Source: Siphonodentalium dalli (Eukaryota > Mollusca > Scaphopoda > Gadilida > Siphonodentaliidae). Taken from it: a DNA stretch of 64,000 bases. The translations under genes and the position numbers were made by a program. The stretch is taken from contig CP136067.1 in assembly GCA_032622095.1 (NCBI GenBank), forward strand, positions 97,640,707-97,704,706. The letters are read 5' to 3'. Shown here piece after piece: positions 1 through 11,069 of this stretch (position 1 is its first letter; each line of letters begins with the position of its first letter). Below the pieces are notes generated by a model that saw only the letters and a list, made by a program, of their open reading frames with translations, searched no databases and had not been told where the DNA came from.

Positions 1-1598
1 TAAGCTGAGCAAAGTTCAGTAATGTTTGGTGAGCAGTGATTCCCTTGAATATGAGGGCTTCAAAGTTTAACTATCAACAAAATAATATGAAATGAACTAT
101 TGTATTCGTTATTGCTGAATCATAAAGAAAATCTACAAATATATTCTTGAAATTATTATATTTATTAACAAAATGCTACATATAAAATATTATACTTTGT
201 CTTTGTGAATTTGAACAGTAAAGTATGTCTCCATTTCCATCAAAAATATTCCTTCAAATTATGCATTTATAGCCAATAAAAATAACAACACAAAGAAACT
301 GATTCTTGATAAATGAGGGTGTCACCCCAACACCCTACTCTCTGAATCCTGAATACCAGTTGACAGAGAGGGGAGAACTCTGATCACCAGATAAGAAATT
401 ATAGAATTACAAGACAGTAATTTCACACTTAATATCATAGTGTTCACATATTTGCAGAAGTTATTAAAATAACTTACTAATTAAGAAATCTGAGACTGAA
501 AGACGGATATCTCTTCCTAAACACATTTTATATAGTTTTCGGGGTATACAATAATAAATATGAGTCGAGGATAATTTATCCGGAAACGATATTCTATCAA
601 TTAATATTGATATTATATCTATATTTTCTGACATAATGCGATAATCAAGTGGGACATTTTATCGTTCCTATTTTTAGAATTTTAGATGGCGTTATGCCTC
701 ATGGTACGTTCCATAGAACGCAGGTCGTAAATAGTTACAAATTGTTTGTATGTATATTATACCCGACAAATACAAAATAAAATCAATATTAATAGAAGCG
801 TTTCCGGGAAAATTGTCTTCGCCTTCCAACCTGCATTTACATCTAATTATTCTCCCCCTTTTTTTTCGGCTCGTCCAATTCCGTGACAATGTGGATTGGA
901 ACGAATATCGTAAACTGCAAAAAACGGATGTGGTGCCAGGGGTTTAGGGTGTCTCTCCCCTTCCCAATTTTAGGGCAAACATTTCAAGATTTGTAATTTT
1001 CAAAACATTAAAGCCACATGGCGGTTTGCGCTCCAAAATACACAAAATAATATTCGCTTTTGAAATTTTCCCGGTATCAAAATAGGTAGATAAATACCCA
1101 AACTACCTTTCTACGACCAATATATGTCCCATAAAGACGCATTCAAGTCATGAAAATTACAACAAAATCGAAATGTTTGGGTCCCGAACATTTTTTTCTC
1201 CAACCTGCCATTTTGGATGATACAATAACCACCGACAACAGCCGAGGATTTCCGGGTGTATTCGTAAATAAGCTTCCCCAGCATTTTATTATTTCCTGTA
1301 CGCGATAAAGGTGTTTCAATTTGATCATATATGGGTCCCTGTGAGAAAATGGTCTCTGTTGACAAGCATTTAATGATAGGACGGTCATCCTTAATTTATC
1401 CGAGACGTGGCGATGGTGCGATTGGGGTAGGGGGTTCAGAAAGGAACATAATATTACTTATACATGTATAATAAGTAATTATGTTGAGATGCATTTGTAT
1501 TTAAATTTCAATCCAACATCATTATCGTAGTAAATTGCATGATTTGCAGTATATATTGAATATATTTCTTATATAATATAGGAATGGGTCGCCAAGTA
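1..1598. other. No gene seen; AT-rich intergenic DNA
   Basis: No open frame here has a recognisable domain or a consistent splice structure. A stretch near 320-430 (around GAATCCTGAATACCAGTT) recurs in pieces near 27515-27775, so part of the region is an old dispersed repeat. Confidence 0.5.
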
Positions 1599-1850
1599 TT
1601 AGATCATGTCATGAATTTATTCTCTGGCTACCGTAGAGATCATATTCAACCAGTTAAAATTATGGGAACGTTTTAATGTTCTGATGGAGAACTTTATAGC
1701 ATTGGAAAAAAAAAAAACTCAGTGACTATGTATATTTATTTATTACTTGTTCCTTCATAATATATTTCACAGTAGGGGGTGTTATACTCCATATTTCATG
1801 CAACATCGAGTTGGGATCTTCGTGAACGAAGTACACAGTGGAATACACTA
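1599..1850 (+). repeat. Single diverged arm of the 9.4-kb foldback element
   Basis: Starting at TAGATCATGTCATGAAT, this stretch aligns with the left arm of the foldback at 9416-9910. Shared pieces include GTAGAGATCATATTC, a run around GGGAACGTTTTAATG, and a segment ending near AATATATTTCACAGTAGG. Only one arm is present, so it is a half or solo copy. A long A run (about 1708-1719) interrupts the similarity. Confidence 0.6.
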
Positions 1851-2093
1851 TTTACTGAGGAACGATATTAACTAAGAATATATTAGCTGCACTGGTTTTT
1901 TTAAATGATTATAAACTTCCCTGAAAAATGTCACTTACTTGAACTGGTGTAGTGTTTTTGTGGGGTACGTTCTAAAACTATATTCAAAATTCCAATAAAC
2001 CGCTCCGGGATCCAGCTTCTAGCTTTCTATGTCAACATTCTTTTTTTGTTTCACACTTATGTAATTTATGCACATGTCACTTTAAATAAATGA

Positions 2094-2459
2094 TCAAACA
2101 ACAACCTCAAAATTCATGTCATCAGAACGAGGAGCAATTTGTCTGCGAGAAATTGGGACCTTGGTCATCATCACATTTAGCCTCGAATCTTCTTTAATAT
2201 GCCTATAGCAGACAACCTCCCCTTTCTTTTGACATCCATACAGTTGTGCACCACCTTCATTATGTGGGGAAATTATATGACGGATAGGTTGTGAGCCATT
2301 GTTTCTTTCACTATATTTATTTTGACGGATCGAAAGGATTTGTAGTCCGTTACTACCGTCAGTCCGTCCTCCGTTCTGACAATACTTATGAATTATCTCA
2401 TGAAATAACACGGGGACGTCTGCGGATTGTACAGCGAAAAGTTCCAGGCTTGACACCAT
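2094..2459 (-). CDS. Unrecognised open frame, possible terminal exon
   Basis: An open frame of 121 codons in AT-rich DNA. Its last 55 or so codons, from GGAQLYGCQKKGEVVCYRH to the end at NFEVVV, look like coding sequence. An AG that could act as a splice acceptor lies near 2258 on the minus strand. I recognise no domain. It lies about 0.7 kb downstream, on the same strand, of the broken PAN-like exon at 3180-3481, so it could be a 3' exon of that gene or unrelated. An overlapping plus-strand frame (2291-2692) is equally open, so the strand is uncertain. No poly(A) signal follows closely. Confidence 0.2.
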   Translation of the reverse strand: MVSSLELFAVQSADVPVLFHEIIHKYCQNGGRTDGSNGLQILSIRQNKYSERNNGSQPIRHIISPHNEGGAQLYGCQKKGEVVCYRHIKEDSRLNVMMTKVPISRRQIAPRSDDMNFEVVV

Positions 2460-3179
2460 ATATACATAGGCGGCGACATAACAAACGGCACGGCATCGAA
2501 AAGATATCTCGGGAATTCGGCCATTATCGGATAAGTTCGTTACTTCCCATTGATGACGGACATGCTACATTAATACAACGGGGAAACGCGGCCAATTTGG
2601 ATTTTCGGACACCTCCCAATTTTGACGGACATACCACAACTATGATTCTTCGGTGCAAGAGATCATTATTGGTTAATATAACATATACATAGTCCGGGGA
2701 ATTTTGTGATATGCATATAATACTAAAATATCAGCCACGGAGATATCAACGTAGTTGTTATGATAACGCGGGAATCTGTAAAATATAGTAATTCGTGCAC
2801 CCGCTGCGATCTCGGAGGAATCCGACACATCTCGCTGGTAACAACCGCACCTCCGATGATTATATAAACAAAATAACCTGGCCACGACTGCGTGTGTGAT
2901 TTAAAGTTGCACATGTTGTGTTTTGTATGTGTACACCGATGTGTAAGCAATTCATGAGATTCAGGATTCTCTACAATTTTATTGACACTATTTTTATTTT
3001 TGACTGGCTAAAACTGCTCCTACGGCAGACTGTCTGTTCACATTAGCATAATATAAGCTTCCGGTGAGCAAGGCAGGGTACATTGTTTGTGGGCCCAGGA
3101 CACTGTGGCATCATCCATTGCTTATTCTGAATATGGGCACCATAAAACACATGCATGTGGTCGAATTGGACACGCGTAC

Positions 3180-3481
3180 CTCTTTCCTCTTGATAACAAC
3201 TGAGTGGACATCGTCCTCCAGACATGCACCACGGACAGACGACATGAAACATATCATTCCATTGGGGCCGCCATTTTTCATATAAGTAGCTGCCACACAC
3301 CACGGATTTATGAGACACCATTCGGTGCACTCGATTTTACTCCGGGGCGATGAGATGTTCGAGCCGGTCACATTGAGGGTTTCTCCTTCTTTCCTTTTAT
3401 CACAACATATCCACCATCCTGGATACCATATATACAATGGATACTCGCGGCCATCAGAATCAATCTTGTCATTGAGAACAT
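3180..3481 (-). pseudogene. Broken copy of the signal-peptide/PAN-like first exon
   Basis: This is a close paralogue of exon 1 of the PAN-FReD gene (46787-47089). It keeps the same start (MFSMTRLIL), most of the Cys-rich segment (SKIECTEWC, NPWCVAATYMKN, NGMICF) and a donor (GAG followed by GTACGC). It is 302 nt long against 303 in the intact copy. The missing base lies near 3373-3378, within the segment encoding KKEKSIN in the intact copy, and puts the frame out just before the Cys-rich segment. I find neither a matching microexon nor a FReD exon downstream on this strand. Either the duplication carried only exon 1 and its promoter side, or the rest has been lost. The donor and flanks are well preserved, so the copy does not look very old. 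Confidence 0.75.
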
Positions 3482-4075
3482 GATTATATGTTATAAGTTA
3501 GGTTATACCGTTGCAGAATGTATTTGTTTGATATGCGACAATTAAGATCTAAAAAGTTCCAGAGTTTCAGAAATGATTTCCGATACACGACGCTGATAAT
3601 GGATGAATGTAAAAATGAGACTCGGGTTTCACTCTAAAGACTGTTTCATCGACCGAATCTCAACTTAACTAATGCATCTAACGTGAAGGATATATAAACT
3701 CACTCCACCGAGTGTACGTTATAGGTGTAGCTTTTATATCAAGGATATGGAAAGTTTAGTAATTACGGGTATTGATTTACTAGGTTGTTCAAAGCTAAAA
3801 CGTGGACAATAGCAGATTGATAACAACTAATAGCAACAAATATATGACAAGTTGTGGTATATATACTTCTGAATAAACGCGCTCGAACATCTAACAAAGA
3901 AAGAATACTTACAATCGACGTCATTCGATGGCCTGACATCCGATCATACCCCCGTGTAGTTTACAGAGAATCCAGAGTGATAAATGTATGTTGTTCATGG
4001 ATGGGTCCATTACTTTGCGAAGTATGCATTATCGTTACTTGACATTTTCTGTATTACAATAACCATTACAATAAA
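3482..4075 (-). repeat. Duplicated 5' flank of the PAN-like exon (copy 1)
   Basis: This stretch aligns base for base over most of its length with 47090-47647, upstream of the intact gene. Shared blocks include ACACGACGCTGATAATGGAT, ACTGTTTCATCGACCGAATC and CATCTAACGTGAAGG. Similarity stops near 4075, after ACCATTACAATAAA. The duplication therefore included promoter-side DNA. In this copy the stretch near 3690 reads GGATATATAAAC, a TATA-like sequence that copy 2 lacks (GGGTATGCCC). Confidence 0.75.
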
Positions 4076-4084
4076 ACTGTTAGG

Positions 4085-4265
4085 TCCGAATCGGCATCTC
4101 TGGTTTAGACCAGGTTTTATTCTAGACCAGATTTTACTCCAGTTTAAACTAGGTTTTAGTAGGAGTAAAACTTGGTTTACGGGACTAAAACTAGGTTTTA
4201 GTGTAGTTACACCCAGTTTTGTGATAAACTCAGTTTTAGTTTTTGCAATTTGATCTCAATTAATA
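4085..4265. mobile_element. Diverged relative of the GATTCGTCATCTC MITE family
   Basis: AATCGGCATCTCTGGTTTAG followed by repeats of ACCAGGTTTTA/ACTAGGTTTTA resembles the end of the small TIR elements at 42703-42852 and 44425-44882. The right end is not clear. The element begins exactly where similarity between the two duplicated exon-1 flanks stops, so it may mark an insertion or breakpoint. Confidence 0.35.
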
Positions 4266-4269
4266 CTAG

Positions 4270-4805
4270 GTTTTATTGGCGTGATAAATTTATGATAATA
4301 TCGCTAATTGTTTATGGTGAATTGGTGATATAACGATCATGGGACGATTGTCTATGTCTGATTTATCCGTACCATACGTATCGTCTTGAAAATATACTTT
4401 TAAATATACTTTGAAAAAACAAAGTAAAACCACCCTACCCCAGGTTTTACTAAAACCTAGTTTGGTGGGTTTTGTTATTCTGTCGTTTTTTTTTCCGCCC
4501 AGTATTGATGTTGTTTCGTCGCGTATGTATGGGAGTGTTTCTTTTGAATTGGGGGAGGCCTTTATGCTCGGGCGTTTGTCACTCAATATCCATACAAGAG
4601 AGTCTCCGTTGAATTCGGGGAGGCGATGTCGGTACCTATGAGATAACTTCTAACACATACATGTATATGCCAGTGTGATGGATGATTTCTTGCTATAGAG
4701 GTTTTTTTTGGGACTCGCCGGTTCGGAGATCGCTTTAGCCACCGAGATCATGAAAGGATCGGACTGATCGATCAGTTTGACACGTTCGACACGAACATTT
4801 TGAAA
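4270..4805. other. No gene seen
   Basis: A low-complexity stretch with a few AAACC/GGTTT runs that echo the element to the left. No coding or RNA feature can be supported. Confidence 0.4.
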
Positions 4806-6262
4806 TGTCTCTTTCGGTCAATTTGACGGCATGGGTTGGTGGTCCGCTCAAATACCCACTATAACTAGAAACACCCCAGCCCTCACGCTCTGGGGGATGG
4901 AGTATGGACCATTTTCGAGAACGGTATGGATTCCGGCCAATTTGATGGTATGGGTGGGTGGCCCGCCCCAAATAACCCCTAGAAATATCCCAGCCCTCAC
5001 ATCTGGGGGAGCGGGTACCACTCGAGAGGTGAAAATTGGATATGGATAATTTTCGAGGCCGTTAAGTATTTCGTCCGATTTGGCGCCATGGGTGGGTGAC
5101 CCATCCAAATATCCCATAGAAACACCACACCCCTCAACCCGGGGGAACCACCCCTGAGGGTCAAAATGGGGTATGGACAATTTTCTAGAACGGCAAGGAT
5201 TTCGGCCAATTTGACGGCAGTAGTGGGACGTCAAATACTCCATAGAAACACCACACCCTCGTACCACCAAATGGGGTGAAAATGGGGTATGGACCATTCT
5301 ATTCCTTATTTGCAAAGATTTTTCTTTCGGTCAATTTTAAGCCACGGGTGGGTGGCCCGCCAAAACACCCATAGAAACACCCTCACCCGGGGGTACCACC
5401 GGGGAGGGTGAAAATGGGGTATGCTTCATTTTTGAGAACGGTGGGTGGCCCACCCCAAATGCCCCCTAGAAACACTCCAACCCGCATCCGGGGTCCATAC
5501 CCCATTTCACCCGCTCGGGCGGTTACACCCGTGGTGAGGGGTGGGGTATGGGTGTTTCTATGGTGTATTTGAGGGCGGGCCATCCACAAATGTCGTCAAA
5601 TTGGCGGAGTTCTTGTTCTCGAAAATGGTCCATACCCCATTCCGACACCCGGGTGAGGGCTGGGCGTGTTCCAACTGTTACTTACTGGGGTATTTGGGGC
5701 GGGCCTCCCACCCAGGGATGAGGGTCGGGTATTTCTATGGGATATTTGGAGTGGGCCATCCACTCATATCGTCAAATTGGCCGAAATCCTAACCGTTCTC
5801 GAACATGGTCCATACTCCATTTCACCCATTCAGGGTGGTACCCTCCCCAGAGGTGAGGACTGGGGTGTTTCTAGTAGATATTTGGGCGTGCCCTATTTCC
5901 ACCTCCTCGGTGGTACCCATCTGGTGAGTGGTGGGGGTTGTTTCTATTGTGTATTTTCGTCGGGGAGTCCACTCCTGTCAAGTTAATTAGCCTAAATCCT
6001 TACCGTTCCCGAAAACGGTCCACACCCCAGTTCACTCTCTCGGTTTGTACCACCGGGTTGAGGGTGTGATATTTATATGGGGTATTTGGGGCGGGCCACC
6101 CATCCATGCCGTCAAATTCACCGAATTCCTTACCGTTCTAGAAAATGGTCCATACCCCATTTTCACCCCCTCTGGGTGGTACCCCCGGGTGAGGGGTGGC
6201 GGTGTTTGTATGGGGTATTTGGGGCGGGCCACCCATGCCGTCAAGTTATATTTTTGCGAATA
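4806..6262. repeat. Mirror-image minisatellite, about 125-140 bp units
   Basis: About ten to eleven degenerate GC-rich units. The marker GGCCAATTTGACGG-like recurs near 4815, 4937, 5073, 5205 and 5325 in one orientation. Its reverse complement (CCGTCAAATTGGCC-like) recurs near 5595, 5771, 5980, 6110 and 6240. Each unit also carries ATGGGTGGGTGGCCCGCC, CATAGAAACACC and GGTATGGACCATTTTC. Orientation flips near 5500, so the whole array is a large inverted repeat. Long open frames across it are products of the repeat, not genes. Confidence 0.85.
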
Positions 6263-6369
6263 AGGAACAGGGAATAAGTTCCAGAAGTAATGTTCGTCCA
6301 TGATATTAAAGGGATTGACTATTTGGAATAACAGGAACGGAACGAGGAACAGGAACAACTTCCGAGTGA

Positions 6370-6900
6370 CTATTTGGAGGAACGAGGAACATATATATAA
6401 GCTCAAATTTCTCGCGTTTCACACTATGAAACAATACATAGTATACATCATTCGAAAGCATAGCCACTCTCCTTCTTTAATATTGCAACATTTAAACACT
6501 AATTTTGATAAATAAGCGTATAATTGGCCAGGAACGTCGAGCGGTGAATCGGAAACTAGCAAAATGTAAATTACTCCGAGTAACAGGAATGAGGAACTGA
6601 GATATAAACTTAAAATTTTCTCGCGTTTTACGCAATCAAACAATACACATTATATACCATTCGTCCAGCGGTGAATCGGAAATTAGCAAAACGAAAAAAA
6701 AATCGAGTAACAGGAATGAGAAACAGAGATATACGCTCAATTTTCTCCCATTTTACGCAATGCAACAATAATTGTTATACATCATTCGAAAGCATAGCCC
6801 CCCCCCTTCATGGATATTGCAACATTTAAACACTACTTTTGAGAACTAGGCGTATAATTGGCAAGGAACGTCGAGCGGTGAATCGAAACACACCGTTATT
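6370..6900. repeat. Three degenerate tandem units, about 125-210 bp
   Basis: Units begin near 6380, 6590 and 6719 with GAGGAAC(A/T)..ATATAAGCTC-like sequence and share TCTCGCGTTT and GTCGAGCGGTGAATCG. The first and third also share CATTCGAAAGCATAGCC and GCAACATTTAAACACTA, which the middle unit lacks. A C run at about 6800-6809 lies in the third unit. No coding content. Confidence 0.7.
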
Positions 6901-7343
6901 AGGCTTCGCGTGGACGTAATGAATGTGACCCTATAGTATTTGGAATGTGACCCTATGTGCTATCGTGACCACAGACGTACCACCACTCACCATACAAGAT
7001 ACAGCAATCCCCCAAGTACACTCTCAGTCGCAAGAAGCGAAATATCTCTATTGACTGCTTTGGCTCACAGGGAGTTACATATGTTCCCAGATTTTAAACG
7101 ACTTCATTTCATATTCTGGAAAGATATCGTTGATTATAAGTTTGTATCTTTTTGCCAATTTGACCGCTGACATATCGGACCATGTTTATGTTCGAGTTTG
7201 AATATGTTTCCCAGTATTGGTGCATCCATACTAGCGGGATGTAACGAATAGAAGAACTGGGACCACCAATTGACAGCAACGCGTGTTGTGTTCGTAGAAG
7301 TGCAATAGTACTTGGGCTTCATAAATGTGTATTGGAAAGCGCA

Positions 7344-8027
7344 GACAAAATATTACTCCTCGTTAGGCCGGTATTGTTTAATAAAATCTCAACATCCAGT
7401 ATCTGCATGCTATACAATAGAGCGAATGTGTGGAAGCCACACACAGGAAACCAGTATCCTCGATAGAGGTCTCGCATCGAGGCTGATAAAGTGCGTCATC
7501 GGGATTTTAGGAAGTCCGACGGAACAGCGCTTCCTTGAAAAATGGGACACAAAACCAACATGGCCAGTTATAGCACCGAACAAGGACGCTGGAAGAATGT
7601 CTCCCTCTATTTGAGAATAATTATATCCTGTCCCCTATAAATTAGGGCAAAGATAAATGAGAAAGTATTGCGGTGTTTGGTCTCTATAGACAAAAACTTA
7701 CTCCTCGTTAGGCCGGTATTGTTCACTAAAATCTCAACATCCAGTATCTACATGCTATACAATAGAGCGAATGTGTGAAAGCCACAAACAGGAAACCGGT
7801 ATCCTCGGTAGACGTCTCGCATCGAGGCTGATAAAGTGCGTCATCGGGATTGCAGGAAGTCTTAAGAAACAGCGCTTCCTTGAAAAATGGGACACAAAAC
7901 CAACATGGCCAGTTATAGCACCGAACAAGGACGCTGGATGAATGTCTTCCTCTATGTGAGAATAATTATATCCTGTCCCTTATAAATTAGGGCAAAGATA
8001 AATGAGAAAGTATTGCGGTGTTTGCCC
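7344..8027. repeat. Two-copy tandem duplication, about 345 bp
   Basis: Copy 1 (7344-7688) and copy 2 (7689-8027) are about 95% alike by eye. Both contain CTCCTCGTTAGGCCGGTATT, CTCGCATCGAGGCTGATAAA and CCAACATGGCCAGTTATAGC. Copy 1 is open across roughly 100 codons on the plus strand, but copy 2 is not and no domain is visible, so I do not call a gene. The origin of the unit is unknown. Confidence 0.8.
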
Positions 8028-8514
8028 TCTATTGGGCCTTCACTAATTCGTAAAGATGTTCTGACCTACAATCAAAAACACGTTTAAATAATATTAACTG
8101 AATAGTAGTTATATTTTAATCGTATTGTTAGGTTGCCCATCACCGACTGAACATGCGTCATCCAATTATTAGATAATCCACATATTAATCGGTTCCGACT
8201 GAAGTTTAGTTGCCAATGAGTGATCTCAAAGTGACCAAAAATTGAGTTATTATGGTAACCCAATATGCCTCACTTTTAACTTACTAAACTACATTAGTTG
8301 AGTTTCCAATATTGAGTTACAATCAACCCAATATTTGGTATAGTTCCGTAAATTATATGGGGTCACCCAATGCAGTTTAGTTACAAAATCTGGCTAAACA
8401 TTTAGTCAATTTCCACTGAATTAATTAGGTAATTAACTATTTAGTCATTAACCTGAAAAAGCTCATTAAGTTTAACAAAATTATTAACAAAATAATATAA
8501 AATGAAATAATTTA
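8028..8514. other. No gene seen
   Basis: AT-rich DNA with short degenerate internal repeats of AATTGAGTTA/CAACCCAATAT type near 8230-8400. Nothing else supportable. Confidence 0.4.
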
Positions 8515-8740
8515 TTCGTCATTAAATATCTTGTGCCATTGCATCATGTTATATATGTGAGTCTCCCATATGGAGCCTTTCATATATAAGAGAATGCACT
8601 GGCTTACAAGGTCAAGGAAATTATTGTTAGGCCAATTACTTCTTTTATATATGCCAGGCTCCCTATGAGAGCATATATAAAAGAATGCATTGACACAGGG
8701 TTTTTCGCAAAAATTCAGGAAGATTTTAAGACACAATGCA
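8515..8740. repeat. Dispersed repeat with two internal palindromes (copy 1)
   Basis: It contains imperfect palindromes such as TTTTATATATGCCAGGCTCC / GAGCATATATAAAAG and TATATGTGAGTCTCC / GGAGCC..CATATATA. A matching copy with the same order (AAGAGAATGCACTGGCTTAC..GTCAA..TATTGTTAGGC) lies at 12215-12445. It is probably a small non-autonomous element; ends not defined. Confidence 0.6.
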
Positions 8741-9415
8741 TATCAAGATCATCGGTTTATTATCCAGAATAGAAAAAAAACAGTAGTAATTACAGTAATG
8801 TACATATGGGTAAAACAATGAAACAATATTACTGAATTATCATTATATATTTTAGCTATAACGATAGATGAAGTTGTTATTTACATGCATGTGATTTTAA
8901 CAGTTAACTAGTTGTATATACAATTAGTGAATAACCAGCGGCTGATACAAATGTCAAGTAGTTTGGTGTTTATTTCTGCAAACACACCTTTCTTGTGGAT
9001 TGGTTAAATTATTAACTTTGTAATTAGATAAATAAAATGCGGAATAAATACCTCTTTTACAAATAACATTAACATTGATAGCCACAAACAATTAAATTTC
9101 ATGAACACGTTAAAACGTGAATCTTGTGAAAAAAGACTGTTTTGATTTCAGCGCAAAAACTAAAAACCTCAAAATGGTGAAATTAAACAGGGATGCACAT
9201 TGGATATAGAGGATCACACAAGTTTCTATTTTATAACGAATTTACTAAACGAGTTCACTAAATTTGATTTGAGCCAGGGTATACCGAGGCTCAAATAGAA
9301 TTTAGTGGACGAGGTTGATAAATTACGTGTAAAATAGAATGAGTCTGAGATACCTTTGTTTGATCTCATGATCAAATAAACGTGCAGTATTCATCAAAAA
9401 CAAAATCATGAACTA

Positions 9416-9910
9416 CACTAGATCATGCCATGAATCTCTACTATGGCTATCGCCCGTAGAGATCATATTCCACAAGTACAAACCTGGGAACTTTTGAAGT
9501 TTTGACGGGGAACCTCAATAATCGAAAAAATAACAAAGGGACTATATTTCTTTGTTATTATCTCTTTCTTAATAATGTACTTCACTGTAGGTGAAGGTCT
9601 CAACTCGAAATTTCACGATTTAAGTGACTTTTTGAGCGATTTTGCTTTGCGTTTCATTAAATGAATGTTTATTGTGATATCGACTCACAAAAGTCACAGA
9701 AAAACATGCATTTTCGAGTTGGGACATTCACATATAGTGAAGTACATTATTAAGAAACAGATAATCGCTAAGAAATATATTCCCCGTGTTATTTGTTTGA
9801 CTTTATACGGTTTCCTGTCAAAACTTCGAAAAGTTCCAAGGTTTTGTACTGGTGGAATATGATCTCTACGGGCGTTAGCCATAGCAGAGATTCATGGCAT
9901 AATCTAGAAC
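9416..9910. mobile_element. Foldback element, about 235-bp inverted arms
   Basis: The left arm (from 9416, CTAGATCATGCCATGAATC) and right arm (to 9910, read in reverse complement as CTAGATTATGCCATGAATC) match imperfectly for about 235 bp with a centre near 9660. They share CGCCCGTAGAGATCATATTC and TTCTTAATAATGTACTTCAC. No transposase frame is present. It is a non-autonomous foldback/MITE-type element, and a solo arm lies at 1599-1850. Confidence 0.8.
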
Positions 9911-10923
9911 TACAGCAATCACAAGTTATTTAAATAATGGCATGACGTCATTGCACGTGCTACTGATACTTGGAATTTCTATAATAGCTGTCACTAAAGC
10001 TGTTATTGTCGTCAAATGATGCCTGTAAACAAAGAGCAGTGTAGTTAATGGTTGATTTGATACATATTCACATGAACTGGCCAAATGTTGTCATGACGCT
10101 CTTTTGTTTATACAAACACCAAATGTTAGCGCTATAATATATATGGTCATCATCACTGAAAACACATAGGGTTATCAACCTGTTGGTATTGAATTACAGT
10201 GATGTCTATAATTTATTGAAAAGGCCAATTTATTTGATATTGAGATACAAATAATATCACCATCTCATTATAACATTACATTTCAATTAAGGAATTATAT
10301 CAAGTTTTCAATTTGGTTTCAATTTTTAATGATTGATTCGAATAAATATGCAAGTTGACCATTGAACAGCTAGATTTATAATAAACTTATGAACTATTTC
10401 AACTTAAGGAGTTTGAGTGAAGATAACAGTCCCCCACCCATTGACATCTTGGCTTGCTTAATACAGTTTATGTTTATGTCTCAAGCTGTCAAGCGTTTCA
10501 TGTTCTCATTGCTTTAATGCTTTTCATTTTGGAGAGACTGATATGAATTTTTAGGTTCATAAGCCTTTGGGAATAAATGTCACATTCTTATGAATGACCA
10601 AGACTATTGCCAGAATATATACGTTATTGTTGTTAATTGACAGTAACAAAATGTGAAATTGGCAGCAATTGGAGCACATGTTCAGCATCATGTGTTACTC
10701 AATTGAACATCAACCCACCAATTGCATACCATGTTACAGCCAACCAACAACAATCACTTGGTGTTGTTTGTTATGGTTTTCAGTGGAAGACTCCTGATTT
10801 TACAATCACAATTACCGGTAACTGTTTTGATTAATGTCGCCTAAAAATATCATGATAGTAAAATCAGTGTGGTCTTCCACTAAACTTCCTTAAATACACA
10901 GGAAAGATGATTATGTTGATAAG
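9911..10923. other. 3' flank of the DUF4806 gene; no other gene
   Basis: AT-rich. On the minus strand possible poly(A) signals downstream of the gene's stop include ATTAAA (plus-strand TTTAAT near 10511) and AATAAA (plus-strand TTTATT near 10212 and 10231). None is close enough to assign confidently. Confidence 0.35.
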
Positions 10924-11069
10924 TCATACCAGTGGCTGCACTCGCTTCTTTCTCTTTCCCTGTTCTCGACGATTGCGCCCTCCATGTCGATCAGGTGCTC
11001 CAAGAAACCACCTCTTAGCTTGTTTCGCAAATATATCCTCAGTGAGGCCTTCAACTTTCGTAGCTGACG
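10924..11069 (-). CDS. DUF4806 gene, last exon
   Basis: 146 nt: two bases complete a Ser codon, then 47 codons and TGA. The acceptor is CATGTTTCCAG. It encodes DIFAKQAKRWFLGAPDRHG and a Lys/Arg-rich C-terminus. Confidence 0.8.

Noticed and set aside
4848-5589. Minus-strand frame of 155 codons and others in the GC-rich array
   Set aside because: Minisatellite units translated in several frames; no start, splice or domain evidence.
7312-7614. 100-codon plus-strand frame in the first 345-bp tandem copy
   Set aside because: The second copy does not keep it open, and no domain is recognisable.
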